Assembly: GCF_028621955.1 (NCBI RefSeq)
Contig: NZ_CP117516.1
Location: 248,001 to 312,000 of the forward strand
Direction: 5' to 3'
Length of the DNA stretch: 64,000 bases
DNA from: Erythrobacter sp. BLCC-B19
GTDB taxonomy: Bacteria; Pseudomonadota; Alphaproteobacteria; Sphingomonadales; Sphingomonadaceae
Position numbers and translations under genes: made by a program. Positions 27,338-35,484 of the stretch are shown piece after piece. Below the pieces are notes generated by a model. It searched no databases, was not told where the DNA came from, and worked only from the letters and a program-made list of their open reading frames with translations. Every line of letters starts with the position of its first letter. Positions within the stretch are counted from its first letter, which is position 1.

Positions 27338-28258
27338 TCAGCGATGCCGCTCACGCGCGGTGATCGGCATCAGCCGCGGCGCAGGCAGGCCTTCTCGCTG
27401 GAACCACAGCTGTTCAGCTTCGACCGCTTCGGGCAGGATCTCCCGCCACCAGACCTTTCGCAAAAGGTGAGGATCCCAGGAATAACCGCGGGCCTGAAGC
27501 AGGTTTTTCTTCGCATAGGGGGCGTTCACGGCGTCCACCCTGATCGTCTCGCGGTCACTGGCCGCAAGCATGCGCTGAAGGTGTGTGCGCTCGGCTGAGG
27601 CAGCATCCCCCTGGCCCCTTTCAGGATCTGAGCGCGATTGCTGCAGCAACCAGAAGAGCGCCCACACATCAGCCGGAGCACGGTGCGCGGTGGTGAAGGC
27701 ACCATGCTGCAGGAGCAAATGATGCTGGGAGCGACCTTCGAGCCCGAGCGACTGCCACGGAATTTCGCTGCACGAGCATGCCCATGGTTTCTCCCAAAGA
27801 TCGGGCCAGCGCTGCAATATCCAGGCGAGGTCAAACCGCGCATTATGGGCAACGAGCAGATCTGCTCGGTCCAGCAGGCGGCTGACCGCTTCATCATCGA
27901 TCGCCTTCCCGGCGAGATCTGCATCGGTGAGGCCCGTCAATTGCGCGATGTTCTCATCAAGCGGATGGCCGGGATCCTGCAGCCAGCTGAAAATCGGGAA
28001 ATGGCCGAGCAGGTTGCCGTCCCCGTCGACCCAACAGAGTTTGATCGCGAGCTCTATGATGCTTCCCGTCGCCGCATCGAGCGAGGTCGTTTCCACATCG
28101 AGTAGGGCAATGCAGCGCCCTACTGGCGGCGAACCATTTGCCGGCATTGACGCGTATGGCGGCGGAAGCGCGCGCAGGATCCGGTAGTCGGGGTATTCGG
28201 CAAGCCTGTCGGCGAGGGCCTCGCCGACCGGATCGAGATGATGATGTGATGACTTCAT
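27338..28258 (-). CDS. DNA polymerase III epsilon-like 3'-5' exonuclease (DEDDh)
   Basis: A 306-residue protein from ATG 28258. Motif I is ALLDVETTSLD (about 51-61), motif II LLVAHNARFDLAWIL (about 130-144), and motif III HRAPADVWAL with the DEDDh histidine and aspartate (about 192-201), so all four acidic residues and the histidine of active DnaQ-type exonucleases are visible. The C-terminal third (AKKNLLQARGYSWDP and a WWREIL segment) matches a small domain found after such exonucleases in plasmid-borne proteins. The likely role is proofreading-type or processing exonuclease activity for the element. Its SD-like GGAG lies inside a hairpin just upstream. Confidence 0.8.
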   Translation of the reverse strand: MKSSHHHLDPVGEALADRLAEYPDYRILRALPPPYASMPANGSPPVGRCIALLDVETTSLDAATGSIIELAIKLCWVDGDGNLLGHFPIFSWLQDPGHPLDENIAQLTGLTDADLAGKAIDDEAVSRLLDRADLLVAHNARFDLAWILQRWPDLWEKPWACSCSEIPWQSLGLEGRSQHHLLLQHGAFTTAHRAPADVWALFWLLQQSRSDPERGQGDAASAERTHLQRMLAASDRETIRVDAVNAPYAKKNLLQARGYSWDPHLLRKVWWREILPEAVEAEQLWFQREGLPAPRLMPITARERHR

Positions 28259-28263
28259 GCTAC

Positions 28264-28290
28264 GGTTTCTCCAATGGTATTGGTGAAACC
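28264..28290 (-). promoter_or_regulatory. Leader hairpin covering the ribosome binding site of the exonuclease gene
   Basis: The inverted repeat pairs GGTTTC with GAAACC and, inside it, CCAAT with ATTGG around a GGT loop, ending six bases before ATG 28258. The only Shine-Dalgarno-like sequence (TTGGAG) is inside the stem on the mRNA, so folding should reduce translation. Confidence 0.5.
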
Positions 28291-28604
28291 GGCGAGGCGA
28301 AGGCCGAGCCGTTACGCTCACAGCTTCTTTTCCTCTCCTATGCCGGTTTCACCCGGCAAATCTCCTTCACTATCATATCGGCTTTGGTGGTCCTGCCGGC
28401 AGGCATGGCCCGCTATGCTTTGGCGCGCGCACGGGAGCGCTGGCCTCTTTTCCAGCTGTAGCGACAAAAAAGGGGCGCTCTGACAAGCGCATCCGTAAGG
28501 TGTTGCGGGCTCAGCCTATCGGGCTGCGCGCAGGCGCGGCTTTTCCTCTTTGGCGGCAAAAAAAGAGCCACTTCCGAGCGCCTCGATTGGGCGAGGAAGG
28601 CCGC
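28291..28604. other. Gap between the KfrA-like gene and the exonuclease gene
   Basis: About 314 bases with no supported gene. A weak terminator-like element on the minus strand (28490-28466) has GCGCT and AGCGC arms followed by CCCTTTTTT, suited to ending the kfrA-like transcript. A second T run (minus strand, about 28565-28559) follows a GC-rich repeat near 28580. Confidence 0.4.
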
Positions 28605-29342
28605 TCAATCTTCACCCTTGCTGCCCGCGGCAGATGTCTGCTCCCAATCATGCCCGGGCAAAAAGTCGTCAGCCTGAGGCTTTGACGAAGAACCCTTCGA
28701 CGGTACGTTGGGATCCTTCCTTGGTCGACCGCGTCCCCGCTTCGGAGACGCGGTCTGAGCATCCGGCTCGGTTTGCGCCTGTTCGGCACCATCGGACGAT
28801 GCAGACCCTTGGCCAAGGTTGGCCAAAAGCCGATTGTTGAATTCTCTGGCCTCATCGCGGGCAGCTTCCGCCTTGCCGAGTCCGGCCTGTGCCTGTGCAA
28901 GTTCCGCTACAAGCCGGGAGTTCTCTTCGGCCAAAGTCAGACGGGCGCGTTCTGCGTCGTCAAATCGGCCACGAAGTTCGTTGTAGCGTGCCTCAAGATC
29001 ATCGAAGCGTTCAGACCACTTGCCTGCGTCCCGCTCATGGGCTTCGGCATCCTCGGCGCGGTACTTGCCAACCAGACCTTTGGCGAGACGGCGGAAAGTC
29101 TCGAATGTCACGTCGAGGACGGCATCCATCTCTGGCGGAGCCTTGGTCACGTAAGGCACGCCTTCGGCGATCCTGCGCTCTTTCCAGTCCGCTACCGCTT
29201 CGCCTAAGGCACCATTGGCCTTGGACATGCCGATGCGGACGGCGACCTGATTGGATATGACCTTGTCGATGTCATAGCCATGCTCCTTGAGGAGCTGATC
29301 GGCAGCTGCATCAATGTCGGCCTGGGTAGTTTTGTCACGCAC
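28605..29342 (-). CDS. kfrA: KfrA-like DNA-binding coiled-coil protein
   Basis: A 245-residue protein from GTG 29342 (VRDKTTQADIDAAADQLLKE). The N-terminal 90 residues match the KfrA-type plasmid DNA-binding domain, followed by a long coiled coil (about 90-180, e.g. DDAERARLTLAEENSRLVAE) and a basic AT-hook-like tail (KRGRGRPRKDPN). KfrA proteins are autorepressors and segregation or stability factors of plasmids, so this fits a plasmid-derived mobile element. GTG is preferred over ATG 29360 because AAGGAG lies eight bases upstream of it. The site sits within the end of the small cysteine-rich gene, whose TGA is four bases upstream, so the two genes are coupled. Confidence 0.7.
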   Translation of the reverse strand: MRDKTTQADIDAAADQLLKEHGYDIDKVISNQVAVRIGMSKANGALGEAVADWKERRIAEGVPYVTKAPPEMDAVLDVTFETFRRLAKGLVGKYRAEDAEAHERDAGKWSERFDDLEARYNELRGRFDDAERARLTLAEENSRLVAELAQAQAGLGKAEAARDEAREFNNRLLANLGQGSASSDGAEQAQTEPDAQTASPKRGRGRPRKDPNVPSKGSSSKPQADDFLPGHDWEQTSAAGSKGED

Positions 29343-29346
29343 GCGA

Positions 29347-29457
29347 TCATCTCCTTCCATTTTGTTGGCGAAAAATGCGACATTCGCAGTCTTCGCTGAG
29401 TTCGCAGTCTTCGCAGATCTTGATGTGGGGGCACTCAGGGCAATGTGCCTTAGCCAT
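29347..29457 (-). CDS. Cysteine-rich 36-residue micro-protein coupled to kfrA
   Basis: A short frame from ATG 29457, with GGAAGG well placed upstream, to TGA four bases before the kfrA-like GTG. Six cysteines fall at positions 6, 9, 15, 18, 24 and 26 (HCPECPHIKICEDCELSEDC), giving C-x2-C, C-x2-C and C-x-C pairs, as in small zinc-binding peptides; the C terminus is basic. It could be a leader peptide controlling kfrA translation or a metal-binding micro-protein. A decayed relative lies at about 30877-30992. Confidence 0.55.
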   Translation of the reverse strand: MAKAHCPECPHIKICEDCELSEDCECRIFRQQNGRR

Positions 29458-29481
29458 TAAAACCTTCCGTATATCAGTCCC

Positions 29482-30426
29482 CTATGCGCGAAGTTCCAAC
29501 CACGCGCCATCGACCAATTGCGCAAATGCTTCGCGCTGAGCTTGAGTTGTGCCGAGCGCGATCATCATTGACGCCTGCGGGGATGGCTCGCTGGTGCCAT
29601 CCGGTTTCAGGTACTTTAGACGCCCCTTGAAGAGAAAGACCGAGGCACCGCGCTGCAAGGCATCGTGAAAGTCAGCAGAATCGGTTTTCGCATTGCTGAG
29701 GCACAGGAGGATACCGACCCTTCCTGCCTGCCACTCGACATTGACCTTCTTGAGCCATTTGGACGCTTGGCTATAGGGCGGGTTCACGAAGACAAGGTGC
29801 CCTTCCCAAGGCGTTGCAAGCCCATCTCCGCCGACTGAATGTCTGATCTGGTGTGCCGCCTGCATCGGGCTGCGGGCATGTGCGCATGGATCAAAGGTCA
29901 CCTTGCCGAATGCGACCTCAATCGCGTCGACAACATGCTTCGGTGTGAAGCGGGAGTCCTTGTCAGACGCACCTTTGGCCAATGGACTTGACCGACGACC
30001 ATATACAGGAGCCAGGATCCTCAAGACAACAAGTAGATCCGCCACGAGGCCAACGCCCCTTTCGAGATCGGCGACAACTGGGATCGCGAGCCCCGAGCGC
30101 TCAGCCAGCTTCTCAATCGTCCATTTCTTCGCCTCGCGGGTTGCAACCAATCGATCGTGCAGCATGACACCCTGCTTGATCCCGGTTAGGTCGATTTTCA
30201 GTGTGTCCATCACCCTCGCGAGATGCTCCACGCGGCCTATTCCCCCTTCGATGTCTCGGATGTCGGCCGCAGCACAGCCAGCGTAGGAAGCAAGCACTTC
30301 GGGCGTCAGCGCTTCTGCGATACGAGCTCGCGTGACCTCGGCAAGGAGATCAAACGGCGGGCGGCCGATATCTCTCGTTTGAACGGGACAGTATATTCCT
30401 GATTTAGCAATACTCTTGGGGGGCAT
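29482..30426 (-). CDS. Phage-type DNA N6-adenine methyltransferase with N-terminal HTH region
   Basis: A 314-residue protein from ATG 30426 (MPPKSIAKSGIYCPVQTRDI). Residues 95-140 (REAKKWTIEKLAERSGLAIP) look like an XRE-type helix-turn-helix. The C-terminal part has the Dam-like phage methyltransferase pattern: FTPKHVVDAIEVAFG, FDPCAH, then VFVNPPYSQASKWLKK (NPPY catalytic motif, about residues 213-217) and KGRLKYLKPDG. Such enzymes methylate adenine, often protecting mobile DNA from host restriction. No partner endonuclease is adjacent, so it is probably a solitary enzyme. The 111 bases further upstream in frame are unlikely to be translated. Confidence 0.8.
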   Translation of the reverse strand: MPPKSIAKSGIYCPVQTRDIGRPPFDLLAEVTRARIAEALTPEVLASYAGCAAADIRDIEGGIGRVEHLARVMDTLKIDLTGIKQGVMLHDRLVATREAKKWTIEKLAERSGLAIPVVADLERGVGLVADLLVVLRILAPVYGRRSSPLAKGASDKDSRFTPKHVVDAIEVAFGKVTFDPCAHARSPMQAAHQIRHSVGGDGLATPWEGHLVFVNPPYSQASKWLKKVNVEWQAGRVGILLCLSNAKTDSADFHDALQRGASVFLFKGRLKYLKPDGTSEPSPQASMMIALGTTQAQREAFAQLVDGAWLELRA

Positions 30427-31015
30427 GGGTCCGGCCTTTTGTCGAAAACCGAGGCGTCGAGATGCGCGCAAGGCGCACCTCTCCCATCGGTCAAAGTTAG
30501 GGGTGCCGAAGCCGTGGGACATCTCCCACTCTCGACCGGAACGCCCAGCACAGGATCGATCCATCCAGCGCGCAGCCGGACATGCGGACACGTTCAAAGG
30601 ACTCTATGGCTCCCGAGTCGAAAACCTTCAAGGTCCTTTTTTAAATAAAAGTTGAACATTATTTATGGAGCAACCTTCTCTAAAAGAAGAGAGCAACCCC
30701 GGATCGCCTGTGATTTCTTAGTCTGAATTGTGTCTATGTACAAAAAGCACCATTTCGCCAAATACTGACTTGGTGAATGAACCACTCTTCTCCATCGGAG
30801 GCGATACAGGCATGATGACTGCCATGCGCAAGGCTCGTTGCGCCTGCTCACTATGAGCAGCGCGCCGGTCGGCAGAGGTCGTCTCCTTCCATCTTGTCGG
30901 CGAAAAATGCGACATTCGCTGTCTTCGCTGGCTTCGCTGGCTTCGCTGGATTTATTGCGGCAGGCACTCACGGCAAGGCACCTTAGCCCAAAACATCCTT
31001 CTGAAAATCAAACTC
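30427..31015. other. Long intergenic region with low-GC stretch and a decayed repeat
   Basis: Nearly 590 bases between the methyltransferase gene and the relaxase stop. From 30640 to 30780 the DNA is AT-rich, with a small CTTCTCT/AGAAGAG hairpin near 30677. From 30877 to 30992 it contains a diverged copy of the micro-protein/kfrA junction. No intact gene is evident. Confidence 0.5.
30877..30992 (-). pseudogene. Decayed duplicate of the micro-protein/kfrA start region
   Basis: About 116 bases match the 29341-29457 region, sharing for example GGCGAAAAATGCGACATTCG and the TCTCCTTCCAT segment. In the matching frame several cysteine codons have become serine (repeated AGC GAA GCC units), a shift near the start creates an early TAA, and the kfrA-like frame ends after a dozen codons. 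It looks like a rearranged remnant of a second kfrA locus. Confidence 0.6.
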
Positions 31016-33676
31016 TTATCTACTGTAACGTCCCCCGTTCGGCCCGAAGTTTCGTGCATAAGCCCGGGTCCGCTTGTGCCAGTCTCGATTGGGTTCGCCC
31101 GACTTGCGGTAAGCATGGCCCTGATAGGTCTCGGCGAAGCTCCCTTTGGTGCGGCGCAGGGCCTCGGCCTCGTCATAGCTCATCGCTTCGAACAGCTCGT
31201 GGCGATAAGACCACGCAACATCAGCAGCCTTTGGCGGCGCGGCGACGTTGCGATCACGGGCGTCTGTCGCGACCTTGTTTCCATGCCGCACGGATGCGGC
31301 GAAGAATTCTTCGGCCATTGCACCGATCAGCCGCTCATCGCCGCGAGCACGCACTGCCCTCCACGCACGCACCTCTGGTCGCTCATCAAGGTTGAAGGCA
31401 AAGCGATCAGGACGAATCCGGGACACCGCCAGCAGGCGCTGAAAGCTGGGATCGTCCTTCTGCGCATCCCAGAACGTCTCAGCCCACTTGTCTCCCTTTT
31501 GGCTGGCGCTCAGGTTGCCATCGCTCAATTTCACACGCTCCGAAAGAACAGCTGCGGCAATCCAACGCCGTTGCTCGATCTGCACAGCCTCGATCGCCTC
31601 AAGGCGAGATTGAACGACGGGCAGGATGATCTGACGCTCCCGCCCGCGGTAGGACGCGCGCAGCGAAGAATCGTCGAGAAAACGGGCGCCGTCGACATTG
31701 TAGCGGGAACGGACCAGATGAAGTTGGTTTCGGTCGATCCGGTCGAGCGTGCGCAGTGCGGCAAAACTGACGTCCGGCGGAGGGTTAGGTTGCCAGGGGG
31801 CATTCAACTCGGCATCATTCCGCCTGCGAAAATCACGGATGGCTTCCCGATCAAATGACAGGGCGTCTTGCGCCCGGCGCTTACGGTCCTGGCGGGTTTT
31901 CGATCTCCACAACACCAGCCTGTCCCGGTGCCTGGACCACGTGCGAGCACGTTCCACGATCCCAGAACCCGGCTGATTTGCGACTTTCGTGCGATGGTCC
32001 ATCACCGCATCAGCGAGGCGCTGCGGCAAGAGTTCGATATCAAGTTCTGCGGCAATGCGGGCCAGAGACTGGCGCAGCTTCTGGCGGGCGACCAGGCGAA
32101 GTTTCCTGAAGCGGGACTGCGCCAATTGGACGGCATGAATTCGTGCCTGTCGTGCAGCGATCAGAAGCTGGATCGTGCGCGCACGCTCGATAATGGCGAG
32201 CCGCCCGTCCAGATAGTAACGGGTCTCATCCTTCCCTGGCACGACATGATAGTGGTCATCCAGATGGTCGCGCGGACGATTGCCAACATCGGTTGTCTCG
32301 CCCGCTTGCCGTGGCTCGCCCCACAATAGCGCAGATACCTCGGGCTTTGGCTGCGTACAGGCCTTGGGCCCTCGGGCGGCCGTGATCTTGGATGGCGTGA
32401 CGACATTCTGCCGCTGCGCTTTGACAGCAGCCAATTCGGCCTGATGCGCTGCCTTGCGCCGCTTACGGGCCGCATTGGCACCATCACCTTTCTCGGCGAC
32501 GAGCTTCTTGTTGTATCTGACCTTATATTCTGTCTCGAGCCCTTCGATGAGCGCCTTGTATTCGGAGAGCTCCTCCTTCCGGGCTGCCTGGTCAGCCGCA
32601 TCGGCCTTTTCGGGCGCATTGTAGGAGGGCGTAACGAAGGCCCGCACTGCAAGGTCAGGAGCAGGCGGGACGTAGTCAGCCTTTAGCCGCTTCGATAGTT
32701 TTCCCAGAGCAGCGTTGGCGTAGGCATCACCCGCTCCGCAGCGCAGGCCTTCGCATTCACTCCAGCGCCCCGCAACGGTGACCGCCTCAAGCACCCCCGT
32801 GTTGCCAACCTTCACATAGCGATAGCCGATCCCAGCCAAACGTTTGTGGACTTCCTGCCACGACTTGGCTTTCTCGATGCAGGGTTTTGCAAGCATCTGG
32901 GCGGATCGGTTGATTGTCCAAGGCTGACCCGGTTCAAAGCCAGCGGGCGCCTCATTTTTGAGGACCGCTTCGCCATGATCGCGCTGCATGGTGCGCATGG
33001 CCTTGCGATCAAGCAGCAGCTTGCCCTCCGCGTCGGCCACCTTCGTCTGGGTCAGGAGGTGATAGACACCCGTGTCGTCAGCGACGTAGCGGCGGTTCGG
33101 CTCTGGCGCGAGGTCAAGACGATACTCGCAAATGGCGATCGCGATCTGGGCCTTCTCCTTCCACCATCCCTCGCCGAAGGCGACCGGCTCATTCGTATCC
33201 GCAAGGAAGGATACGATGAGGCCATGGTCATGCAGGTGATCGGTGTCCTGGTGGGTGGCCCAGATCATGGGGCACTCCTCCACGCACAGCACCCTGGCGA
33301 TGATCCGCCGGATTGCCTCCCTCTCCTCGTCGGTCAGTTCTTCTCCGGGCCGGTGGCTCACTACCAGGTGCCAGAACCGCTCGAGCCCGGCACTCGCCGC
33401 GTGGCTGGCAAGCTCGTCGATCTGCGCCTCGGGTTCCTCTGCTGTGAGGTTGTAGGCATAGCGCCCAGCAACGCGATCTGGCGCGCGATCAAAGTCTGCG
33501 ACATAATCGCCAACGGGCCTCACCAGATCGCCTATTTGAACATCCGAATTGCCCTCACCAATTCCAAAGATGTAGCGACCAGAAGACAGCGAGGTGCCGA
33601 ACGCCAGATTTTGCGCCGTCGCACCGCCAGCCACCTTCTTGGCGCGCGCCTGATAGCGCCACATTTTGATGATCAT
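31016..33676 (-). CDS. MOBP-type relaxase (mobilisation nuclease)
   Basis: An 886-residue relaxase. The N-terminal domain carries the histidine triad in ATHQDTDHLHDHGLIVS (His142, His147, His149, His151). This chelates the metal for nicking one strand at oriT and forming a covalent protein-DNA intermediate. The catalytic tyrosine is not certain; Tyr8 and Tyr35 are candidates. The remaining 600 residues are charged and helical, without visible helicase or primase motifs. ATG 33676 overlaps the MobC-like stop codon (ATGA), so the two are translated together. It implies conjugative mobilisation using another element's secretion system, since none is seen here. Confidence 0.85.
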   Translation of the reverse strand: MIIKMWRYQARAKKVAGGATAQNLAFGTSLSSGRYIFGIGEGNSDVQIGDLVRPVGDYVADFDRAPDRVAGRYAYNLTAEEPEAQIDELASHAASAGLERFWHLVVSHRPGEELTDEEREAIRRIIARVLCVEECPMIWATHQDTDHLHDHGLIVSFLADTNEPVAFGEGWWKEKAQIAIAICEYRLDLAPEPNRRYVADDTGVYHLLTQTKVADAEGKLLLDRKAMRTMQRDHGEAVLKNEAPAGFEPGQPWTINRSAQMLAKPCIEKAKSWQEVHKRLAGIGYRYVKVGNTGVLEAVTVAGRWSECEGLRCGAGDAYANAALGKLSKRLKADYVPPAPDLAVRAFVTPSYNAPEKADAADQAARKEELSEYKALIEGLETEYKVRYNKKLVAEKGDGANAARKRRKAAHQAELAAVKAQRQNVVTPSKITAARGPKACTQPKPEVSALLWGEPRQAGETTDVGNRPRDHLDDHYHVVPGKDETRYYLDGRLAIIERARTIQLLIAARQARIHAVQLAQSRFRKLRLVARQKLRQSLARIAAELDIELLPQRLADAVMDHRTKVANQPGSGIVERARTWSRHRDRLVLWRSKTRQDRKRRAQDALSFDREAIRDFRRRNDAELNAPWQPNPPPDVSFAALRTLDRIDRNQLHLVRSRYNVDGARFLDDSSLRASYRGRERQIILPVVQSRLEAIEAVQIEQRRWIAAAVLSERVKLSDGNLSASQKGDKWAETFWDAQKDDPSFQRLLAVSRIRPDRFAFNLDERPEVRAWRAVRARGDERLIGAMAEEFFAASVRHGNKVATDARDRNVAAPPKAADVAWSYRHELFEAMSYDEAEALRRTKGSFAETYQGHAYRKSGEPNRDWHKRTRAYARNFGPNGGRYSR

Positions 33677-34113
33677 GGGCGGGGTTTCCCCGACTTTGTT
33701 AGCTGGATTACGCGATCGCTCTGCACTCTGGATGAGATCGCCTGAGACGCCTTTTCGGCGAGCTTAAGGGACTTCCCGATGATCCGGAACGCCTCGTTTA
33801 CGTCTTCAAGGAACTGCGGATCGACCTCGATATGGCGCACGTCAGGTCCGCCCAGAAGGACGTCCCACTTCTCTTCATTCCACCGCTTCAGCACCTCCCG
33901 CAGACGCTTCATTTGCGCAGCGCTGGCATTCATTTTCGCGCAGACATCGAACAGCGGATCGCGGTAGTTCGCGCTCAACAAGATACGCTCGCGGCACATT
34001 TCGGAGAGGCTCCGGCCGCCCGCTTTACGAACAAGCTCGGCATATTCTTCCTCGCTGAAATAAACGGCAACACGCGGCTTTTTTGTCACCTTTTTGCTGT
34101 CAGACGAGGACAT
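33673..34113 (-). CDS. MobC/TraJ-like relaxosome accessory protein
   Basis: A 146-residue basic protein. Residues 12-50 (KPRVAVYFSEEEYAELVRKA, then SLSEMCRERILLS) form a ribbon-helix-helix DNA-binding region like that of MobC/NikA proteins, which bind inverted repeats at oriT and recruit the relaxase. The C-terminal half is helical. It overlaps the relaxase start by four bases and lies just downstream of a candidate oriT, as expected for a relaxosome operon. Confidence 0.75.
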   Translation of the reverse strand: MSSSDSKKVTKKPRVAVYFSEEEYAELVRKAGGRSLSEMCRERILLSANYRDPLFDVCAKMNASAAQMKRLREVLKRWNEEKWDVLLGGPDVRHIEVDPQFLEDVNEAFRIIGKSLKLAEKASQAISSRVQSDRVIQLTKSGKPRP

Positions 34114-34184
34114 GCATATCCTCCATCTTCAACTTGCCGAAGGCAGCAATTACAACGCCGTCACGAAGCGCAAGCGACACGATG

Positions 34185-34220
34185 GCGCCAAGTGTGTGGC
34201 ACACACGCCCTTCCTGCAAA
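34185..34220 (+). other. Candidate origin of transfer (oriT)
   Basis: A perfect inverted repeat GTGTGTG-G-CACACAC (34192-34206) is followed eight bases later by TTCCTGC (34211-34217), which resembles the ATCCTG|C nick site of IncP/MOBP plasmids in sequence and spacing. It lies just upstream of the mobC-relaxase operon, where oriT is normally found. The nick would be between 34216 and 34217. This is inferred from resemblance. Confidence 0.5.
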
Positions 34221-34248
34221 ATGCTTAGGCCCCTTTTTATGAAACTTT

Positions 34249-35313
34249 TCATGGAAGCTTCACTCCGATCTGAGTGAAGATACCGTCTATAAGCTTTCGC
34301 TGTTGAGGACCGCGATTGCAAAATTCGTCCAGCTCTTCACTATGATCGACAAGAGCGTCTATCGCAGATCGAAACGCCCGTTCATTGAAACTGCCCGGCT
34401 TGATAGCATTGAGTAATGCATTGGCCTTGTGCGCACCTGACTTAAAAAAGAAGGTTGGGAAATCTGGGATGATTATTGCCTTTCCTTCAAACATTTCGCG
34501 CCTCGTGTTTGAAGGCAAGGAGTCACTCGCCATCGCCGGTGACGCAAGGCTGTGCACCCGCGGCGACTGGCTTGGCGCTGCTGGAACTTTAGGTGGCTCC
34601 GAAGTGACAGTTCGAACGGACTCGCCCCCTGAAGGCGCCGACAGCCCCGAAAGGTGTGCGGAATCGTTCTTTTCCAGTGAGGGGCCCGCCGCCTCAGCAA
34701 GTCGGGCTGCCGGTATCGGTTCTGAGCGCGGCAGATCCACGCCTGCCTGCGGAAGGTGATGAGCACTGGGATGATGTGTCTCGCGCGAATGACTGGACGT
34801 GAATGACGGCTTCCTTGGGGCTGCCTCAGCCTCTTGCGATGCCGCCACGCCCTGAATTTGCGCACGCCATTGCCCATCCAAGGCGGCTGTCCAGACGACG
34901 GCGTTGTCGGGGCGTGAACTACTCCAAGCGACGACCGCAGAGCGCCTTTCCTCCTGCAGAACCCACCGCCGCGGTTTGGCCCAGGTGAGCCACTTCAGGA
35001 GAAGCCCTCGGTGGTCGGCCGACAATGTACAAATGCGTGCAACCTTGTCGGCGATGCTCTTGGGCTTGCCCCCGCTCCCCTTGCGATACGCCTGCCGTAG
35101 CAGGGTGAGGGCACACAGGATGGCAGCGGCGTTCAGCCCGTGCAGCGACGGCTCGTCCGGGTCGAGGAGGCTGTTACCGTACTGATCGCGCAGGCGCTTC
35201 TCCTGGCGCGCAGCCTTCTCGGCACTTGTCTGCGGGCGCCGCCTGCGCTTTACCTTTTGAGTGTCGAGACACGATTTTGTAGTATCACTCTCGGCAGTAT
35301 TTTCAGGTCTCAT
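34249..35313 (-). CDS. Hypothetical protein of the mobilisation region
   Basis: A 354-residue protein with a strong ribosome binding site (AAAGGAGG). The N terminus is basic (KVKRRRRPQTSAEKAARQEK), the next 100 residues are helical (LNAAAILCALTLLRQAY), the middle (about 165-265) is a Pro/Ser-rich disordered linker, and the last 90 residues form a compact region beginning EGKAIIIPDFPTFFFKSG. I do not recognise a domain. It reads toward oriT and mobC from the same strand and may be a replication, regulatory or relaxosome accessory protein. Its start codon lies in one arm of a perfect inverted repeat. Confidence 0.6.
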   Translation of the reverse strand: MRPENTAESDTTKSCLDTQKVKRRRRPQTSAEKAARQEKRLRDQYGNSLLDPDEPSLHGLNAAAILCALTLLRQAYRKGSGGKPKSIADKVARICTLSADHRGLLLKWLTWAKPRRWVLQEERRSAVVAWSSSRPDNAVVWTAALDGQWRAQIQGVAASQEAEAAPRKPSFTSSHSRETHHPSAHHLPQAGVDLPRSEPIPAARLAEAAGPSLEKNDSAHLSGLSAPSGGESVRTVTSEPPKVPAAPSQSPRVHSLASPAMASDSLPSNTRREMFEGKAIIIPDFPTFFFKSGAHKANALLNAIKPGSFNERAFRSAIDALVDHSEELDEFCNRGPQQRKLIDGIFTQIGVKLP

Positions 35314-35344
35314 AACTAGCCTCCTTTGGTCGAAGACTAGTTAT
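35312..35344 (-). promoter_or_regulatory. Inverted repeat over the start codon and ribosome binding site
   Basis: Perfect 8-bp arms ATAACTAG (35312-35319) and CTAGTTAT (35337-35344) flank 17 bases holding the AGGAGG site. One arm contains the AT of the ATG at 35313. In RNA, the start codon would be paired and the ribosome binding site exposed in the loop; in DNA it could be an operator. Confidence 0.55.
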
Positions 35345-35484
35345 AGAATGGGGTCCGGCATTTGGAGAAATGTTGGGCACATTTTTTTAAAAGTTTTCTT
35401 TGATGGGGGTTTTGTCGACGATCAGAATCGGCGTCAGCGGCAGAAATGGCGCTTGCTGATGCCCCGCTCAAGGGGCCGTGATAG

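Noticed and set aside
30925..30955. Short tandem repeats (GGCTTCGCT units) suggestive of CRISPR or iterons
   Set aside because: There are only three or four units of 9-10 bases without spacers, and they belong to the decayed micro-protein copy.
30663..30971. 102-codon leftward frame in the methyltransferase-relaxase gap
   Set aside because: It begins inside the decayed repeat with serine-rich degenerate codons and continues through AT-rich noncoding sequence.
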